DNA from: JAZDJP01 sp043803805
GTDB lineage: Bacteria; Planctomycetota; JAZDJP01
Direction: 5' to 3'
NCBI GenBank assembly: GCA_043803805.1
Contig: JAZDJP010000014.1
Coordinates: forward strand, 1-9,877
DNA: 9,877 nt
Under the pieces are notes generated by a model. It had not been told where the DNA came from and did no database searches. It was given only the letters and a program-made list of their open reading frames with translations. The position numbers were made by a program, and so were the translations under genes. Shown piece by piece: positions 6,921 to 9,877 of this stretch; position 1 is the stretch's first letter; the number at the start of each line of letters is the position of its first letter.

Positions 6921-6962
6921 GGGGCGCATTGTAACACAATCGTTTTGATGTACAATGCCCCC
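6921..6962. promoter_or_regulatory. Palindromic overlapping divergent promoters
   Basis: GCATTGTA (6926-6933) and TACAATGC (6951-6958) are a perfect 8-bp inverted repeat with a 17-nt spacer. GGGG (6921-6924) and CCCC (6959-6962) extend it past one unpaired C. On the plus strand, TTGTAA (6929-6934) and TACAAT (6951-6956), 16 nt apart, resemble -35 and -10 boxes. Transcription would start near 6963, almost on the ATG at 6965. On the minus strand the same palindrome gives TACAAT at 6933-6928 facing the PurF-like gene, with a weaker -35. It could be a promoter pair, a regulator's operator, or both. Confidence 0.55.
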
Positions 6963-6964
6963 GC

Positions 6965-7798
6965 ATGACCCCGCTCCGCTTCGCTTACAACACCAACGGA
7001 TTCGCGTTCCACCGCCTGGACGACGCCGTGGCGATTCTCGCCGAAATCGGCTACGCCGGGGTGGCGATCACGCTGGATGTCCATCACCTGGACCCGTTCC
7101 GGACAACAAGGACGGATCTCGCGCATCTCCGCGCGGCCCTGCGCCGGCGGTCGCTCGGCGTGGTCGTCGAGACCGGGACGCGGTTTCTGCTCGATCCCCG
7201 GCGGAAGCACGAACCAACCCTCGTTTCCGCAAAAGAACGAGACCGGCGGATCGCGTTCCTGAAAAAAGCCGTGGACATCGCGGCGTTTCTCGACGCGGAG
7301 ACGGTGTCGTTCTGGTCGGGGGTAAAAGCCCCGGGCATCCCGGCGAAAACCGCCCGCGCGTGGCTTGTGCGGGGATGCCGGGAGGTGGCCCGCTACGCGG
7401 CCGGGCGGGGCGTCACGGTGGCGTTCGAGCCCGAGCCGGGGATGTTCGTGGAGACTCTCGCCGGTTTCGAAACGCTGGCCGGCGCCGTAGGTATGGGGAA
7501 CTTCAAACTATGCCTCGACGTCGGCCACGTCCCCGTCACGGAATCCTTCCCGCCGGAGGAGGCCGTCCGCCGGTACGCGACGCATATCGCCGCGGTTCAC
7601 CTGGACGACACCCGCGGCGGGCACGAACATTTATTGCCGGGAGAGGGGAAAATCCACTGGGGGAAAACCCTCGCCGCATTCCGTGAATCGAAAGTGTCCT
7701 GCCTTCTCGGGGTGGAGTTGAGTCGGGACAGCCACAGGGCGGTGGAGGCGGCGAGGCAGGCGATGGCCTACCTGAAGAACATCGCCGGAAAGAAATGA
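6965..7798 (+). CDS. Xylose isomerase-like TIM-barrel protein (sugar phosphate isomerase/epimerase family)
   Basis: A 277-residue protein of the AP-endonuclease-2/xylose-isomerase-like TIM-barrel superfamily, whose members isomerise or epimerise sugars and related compounds with a bound divalent metal. The likely metal ligands fall in order on successive strands: Glu155 in AFEPEPG, Asp185 in LCLDVGHV (with His188), His212 in VHLDDTRGGHEH, and Glu251 in GVELSRDSH. The run HLDDTRGGHEHLLPGEGKIHW is the typical loop of the sugar isomerase branch and argues against a DNA-repair endonuclease. No signal peptide is seen, so it should be cytoplasmic. The ATG at 6965 has no clear ribosome binding site; the nearby promoter would give a nearly leaderless message. 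It is the only clear plus-strand gene here. The substrate cannot be told from sequence. Confidence 0.85.
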   Translation: MTPLRFAYNTNGFAFHRLDDAVAILAEIGYAGVAITLDVHHLDPFRTTRTDLAHLRAALRRRSLGVVVETGTRFLLDPRRKHEPTLVSAKERDRRIAFLKKAVDIAAFLDAETVSFWSGVKAPGIPAKTARAWLVRGCREVARYAAGRGVTVAFEPEPGMFVETLAGFETLAGAVGMGNFKLCLDVGHVPVTESFPPEEAVRRYATHIAAVHLDDTRGGHEHLLPGEGKIHWGKTLAAFRESKVSCLLGVELSRDSHRAVEAARQAMAYLKNIAGKK

Positions 7799-7826
7799 CG
7801 GGGAACTTCATGAAAAGCAGGGCAAT

Positions 7827-7844
7827 ATAAGCATGGTGTCCCCG
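7827..7844 (+). repeat. Left inverted repeat of the hydrolase segment
   Basis: ATAAGCATGGTGTCCCCG here matches the reverse complement of 8992-9009 (ATAAGTATGGTGTCCCCG) at 17 of 18 positions. It begins 29 bp after the stop of the TIM-barrel gene. The A/T-richer segment starts here. Confidence 0.75.
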
Positions 7845-7946
7845 AACCCAAATCAATACCGCGTTTTTCACGATGAACGGCGTCGTGAGTGTGCTTCTGG
7901 GATTGGTGATGATGCTGGAAATCGCGCTTGCGCTGACCGGGACCGC

Positions 7947-8786
7947 TCATCCTGTCCCGCCCAGCAAGTGATGATCCAGCCATGCCACAGCCACAGGCCA
8001 TACCCTTTGCGTCCAGACATCCCCGGGGTTGTAAATAAAACCATGGCCGGCGCCCGGGCTGGGCAGAAATTGCATGGGGCGACAGGCCTTCATCAACACG
8101 TTGGCAAACAACAATGACTGGCTGTACGGAACAACCTCGTCCCGGGGATCATGCACCAGAAGCATTGGTGCGGAATTCCCGTCCACGTGCAACGCCGGGG
8201 AAGCCGCGATCCAGCGATCGCGCTCCTCGGAAAGAGATCCTCCCATAAGCGCTATCCAGCACTCACCAGCTTTACCGGAACAACCTCCGGCGGAAACAAA
8301 ATCATGGACTCCGTGAATATCCACAACGCAGTTCACCCTGGCTGAAACAGCATCCTCTTCGTGATCAACCACGCCGAGACAGGCAACCAGGTGTCCTCCG
8401 GCAGAACTCCCCACGGCGCCAATTCTCTCGCTACGGATATTGAAACAACCTGCGTTCTTGCGGAGCCACCTGACCGCCGATTGACAATCCGCAAGAGGCG
8501 ACGGAAAAGATACCATCGGAGTGAGACGATAATCAACGGTGCATGCGACATAACCGTGCAACGAAAGACGATGGGCGTGCCACAAGAAATCCCGGCGATG
8601 ACCGGCCTTCCACCCGCCACCGTGGACGAGGATCACGGCCGCGCCATTGCGCTTGTTCTTGTCAGGAACAAAAACATCCGTGACCAAATCCCGCCCTTCC
8701 GGACTGGCGAAACACTCCGTCACATCGGGATCCGGCAGTTCCTTTTCAAAATACGATTTTGACATGCTCACGGCCCTTTCCCCCAT
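7947..8786 (-). CDS. Alpha/beta hydrolase, carboxylesterase type
   Basis: A 279-residue serine hydrolase that probably cleaves a carboxylic ester. The oxyanion-hole motif is HGGGW (55-59), the nucleophile elbow is GSSAGG with Ser128, the acid is probably Asp216 in HDPRDEVVP, and the base is His248 in GAGHGF. HGGG and GSSAGG place it with the BD-FAE/hormone-sensitive-lipase-like esterases. No signal peptide is visible. ATG codons at 8786 (after AAGGGA) and 8765 (after AAGGG) are both possible starts, and I use the first. The start is 6 nt after the stop of a truncated reading frame on the same strand. Base composition is clearly lower in G+C than in neighbouring genes, and the gene sits between inverted repeats, so I infer it was acquired. 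The substrate is unknown. Confidence 0.88.
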   Translation of the reverse strand: MGERAVSMSKSYFEKELPDPDVTECFASPEGRDLVTDVFVPDKNKRNGAAVILVHGGGWKAGHRRDFLWHAHRLSLHGYVACTVDYRLTPMVSFPSPLADCQSAVRWLRKNAGCFNIRSERIGAVGSSAGGHLVACLGVVDHEEDAVSARVNCVVDIHGVHDFVSAGGCSGKAGECWIALMGGSLSEERDRWIAASPALHVDGNSAPMLLVHDPRDEVVPYSQSLLFANVLMKACRPMQFLPSPGAGHGFIYNPGDVWTQRVWPVAVAWLDHHLLGGTG

Positions 8787-8792
8787 TTTTCT

Positions 8793-8927
8793 CTATCCCT
8801 TGACGAATCCGTGCTCTTTCAGACGGAATCCCGCGTCCTGAACAAGACCGATTCCGGGAGCGTAGATTTTAAAAATACTCCACTGCATTCCCACCCCGGC
8901 AGAGCCGGAACCAAACAGGTTGAACCC
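8793..8927 (-). pseudogene. C-terminal remnant of an unrecognised protein
   Basis: The minus-strand frame from the stop at 8928-8930 to the stop at 8793-8795 ends IYAPGIGLVQDAGFRL followed by KEHGFVKG. The YAPGxGLVQD run followed by a hydrophobic-charged strand looks like the end of a conserved bacterial protein; I recall similar endings in exported or lipoprotein-like proteins but cannot name a family. There is no convincing start or ribosome site for the 45 codons, so the 5' part is probably lost. The stop lies 6 nt before the hydrolase ATG, as in a coupled operon, so the two genes may have been neighbours in the source genome. Confidence 0.5.
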
Positions 8928-8933
8928 TCAATG

Positions 8934-8949
8934 CCGCTCGTGGTGAGCC
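8934..8949 (+). repeat. Partial copy of the REP-like palindrome
   Basis: These 16 bases match the left arm and loop start at 5315-5330 at 15 of 16 positions (CCGCTCGTGGTGAGCC against CCGCTCATGGTGAGCC). The right arm is missing; the sequence then changes to the GAATTCCGG cluster. It looks like a copy broken by insertion or deletion. Confidence 0.65.
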
Positions 8950-8955
8950 CTTATT

Positions 8956-8996
8956 AATTCCGAATTCCGGGAATTCCGGGGATGGGAATTCCGGGG
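8956..8996. repeat. Cluster of AATTCCGG repeats
   Basis: AATTCCG occurs four times in about 40 bp (starting near 8956, 8963, 8972 and 8987), three of them as GAATTCCGGG-like units. The last runs into the right inverted repeat. Sequences of the type AATTCCGGGGACACCATACTTA are, from memory, common beside REP-associated (Y1) transposase genes, but no transposase is present in this window. Confidence 0.7.
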
Positions 8997-9009
8997 ACAC
9001 CATACTTAT
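8992..9009 (-). repeat. Right inverted repeat of the hydrolase segment
   Basis: Read on the minus strand this is ATAAGTATGGTGTCCCCG, differing at one of 18 positions from 7827-7844. It lies 19 bp beyond the end of the prepilin peptidase gene and marks the return to G+C-rich DNA. Confidence 0.75.
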
Positions 9010-9028
9010 ATCCGGGTTGTGTTTGGAT

Positions 9029-9871
9029 TCATCCCCGCCCCACGAGCGCCCGCCCCATGAACCCAAAGACCTCCAGGTACCGGTCCACCCCGTGCAGGAG
9101 TTCCACGGGGAAGAGCACGGCGATCGCCGCCGCCAGCGCCAGGAACGGCCCGTAGGGAATGTAGCGGTCGCCGGTCACGATGCGGTGAACAATCCCGACC
9201 ACCGAGCCGAAGCAGGGGGCGACGAAAAACACCACCAGGACGAGTTTCCACCCGAGCAATCCCCCGAGCATCGCCATCAGTTTCACGTCCCCGAACCCCA
9301 TCGCCTCCTTCCGGAAGACCCACGACCCGACGGCGCCGAGCGCCCAGATGGACCCGCCCCCCGCCGCCATGCCAAGGAGGGACTGGACCAGGGCGCCGGC
9401 GCGGGTCGCCTCCCCGCCGAAGGAATGGAGTCCCGGGAGGAGAAACGACAGCGCCGGCGCGAGAATCATCCCGGCGTAGGTGATCTCGTTAGGGATGATG
9501 CGGTGGTCAATGTCAATAAAGGTGATGATGACGAGGGCCGTCATGAGGGCCACGTGCACCAGCACCACGGTCCAATGCATCCCGAGCGCGACGAGCCGCC
9601 ACGTCACCGCCGCCCAGAGGAACCCCGTCAGGGCCTCGACAAGGGGATACCGCCACGAAATCCGCCCCCGGCAATTCCGGCAGGCGCCGCCCAAAATCAA
9701 ATAAGACACCAGAGGAATGTTGTCGTACCACACGATGGGCGCGCCGCACCCCGGGCAACGGGAACGCGGCGTGACGACGGACTCCTCCCGGGGCATCCGC
9801 CAGATGCAGACATTCGCGAAACTCCCGGCCATCGTCCCGTAAAGAAACGCGACGAATGGGAGAAACCGCAT
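9029..9871 (-). CDS. Type 4 prepilin peptidase (PilD/GspO family)
   Basis: An inner-membrane aspartic protease that removes the leader peptide of type IV prepilins or type II secretion pseudopilins and methylates the new N-terminus. The N-terminal membrane segment ends in AGSFANVCIWRMP, the family signature. Two Cys pairs (CPGCG at about 39-43 and CRNC at about 64-67) form the zinc-binding cytoplasmic loop seen in the bifunctional enzymes. The two catalytic aspartates are in FIDIDHRIIPNE (about 118-129) and GFGDVK (Asp195). Several further hydrophobic segments follow. The ATG at 9871 gives a normal N-terminus, though only six bases remain before the window edge, so the ribosome site cannot be seen and an upstream start (a TTG at 9874, or beyond the window) is not excluded. 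No pilus gene lies in the window. Confidence 0.93.
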   Translation of the reverse strand: MRFLPFVAFLYGTMAGSFANVCIWRMPREESVVTPRSRCPGCGAPIVWYDNIPLVSYLILGGACRNCRGRISWRYPLVEALTGFLWAAVTWRLVALGMHWTVVLVHVALMTALVIITFIDIDHRIIPNEITYAGMILAPALSFLLPGLHSFGGEATRAGALVQSLLGMAAGGGSIWALGAVGSWVFRKEAMGFGDVKLMAMLGGLLGWKLVLVVFFVAPCFGSVVGIVHRIVTGDRYIPYGPFLALAAAIAVLFPVELLHGVDRYLEVFGFMGRALVGRG

Positions 9872-9877
9872 CAACTG

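Noticed and set aside
8869..9066. 65-residue minus-strand frame across the right inverted repeat
   Set aside because: It runs through the AATTCCGG repeats (translating them as PEFP-type repeats) and has no family resemblance. The better-supported frame here is the remnant ending at 8793.

Overview
The window is G+C-rich bacterial DNA (49 of 60 bases are G/C at 7381-7440) and mostly housekeeping. Genes lie almost entirely on the minus strand, so transcription runs right to left. The prepilin peptidase points to a Gram-negative-type or other bacterium with type IV pili or type II secretion. The oxygen-independent HemN fits an anaerobic or microaerobic life. I cannot name a phylum with confidence; the gene mix (small RRM protein, minimal zincin, Cys-less PurF-like protein) would suit Desulfobacterota-like or other deep-branching groups.

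Layout from left to right. 1-137 is non-coding. Two late heme-pathway genes follow: hemN (138-1556) and hemE (1701-2765), separated by a short spacer with a 7-bp tandem repeat. Next is a 92-residue RRM RNA-binding protein (2869-3147) with its own good promoter, then the decayed C-terminal end of a GGDEF diguanylate cyclase (3267-3398). A minimal HExxH metallopeptidase (3404-3772) and class II fumarase fumC (3822-5249) come next; the fumC tail runs into a CACGGAA repeat. The 220-bp gap to the next gene holds a pair of REP-like palindromes.

5470-6870 encodes a protein with the full length and Fe-S cysteines of amidophosphoribosyltransferase (PurF), but every glutaminase residue I can place is missing, including the N-terminal nucleophile Cys. 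It is divergent from a xylose-isomerase-like TIM-barrel gene on the plus strand (6965-7798). The 94-bp gap between them holds a palindrome that reads as overlapping divergent promoters.

From about 7827 to 9009 the base composition drops (35 of 60 G/C at 8341-8400). The segment is bounded by near-identical 18-bp inverted repeats. It carries one alpha/beta hydrolase, the truncated C-terminus of an unknown protein just upstream of it, and a cluster of GAATTCCGG repeats. It looks like imported or mobilised DNA. The window ends with a type 4 prepilin peptidase (9029-9871).

The two most interesting items are the PurF-like protein with a dead glutaminase domain, together with its palindromic divergent promoter, and the inverted-repeat-bounded hydrolase segment. 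No RNA gene, CRISPR array or complete transposase gene was seen.
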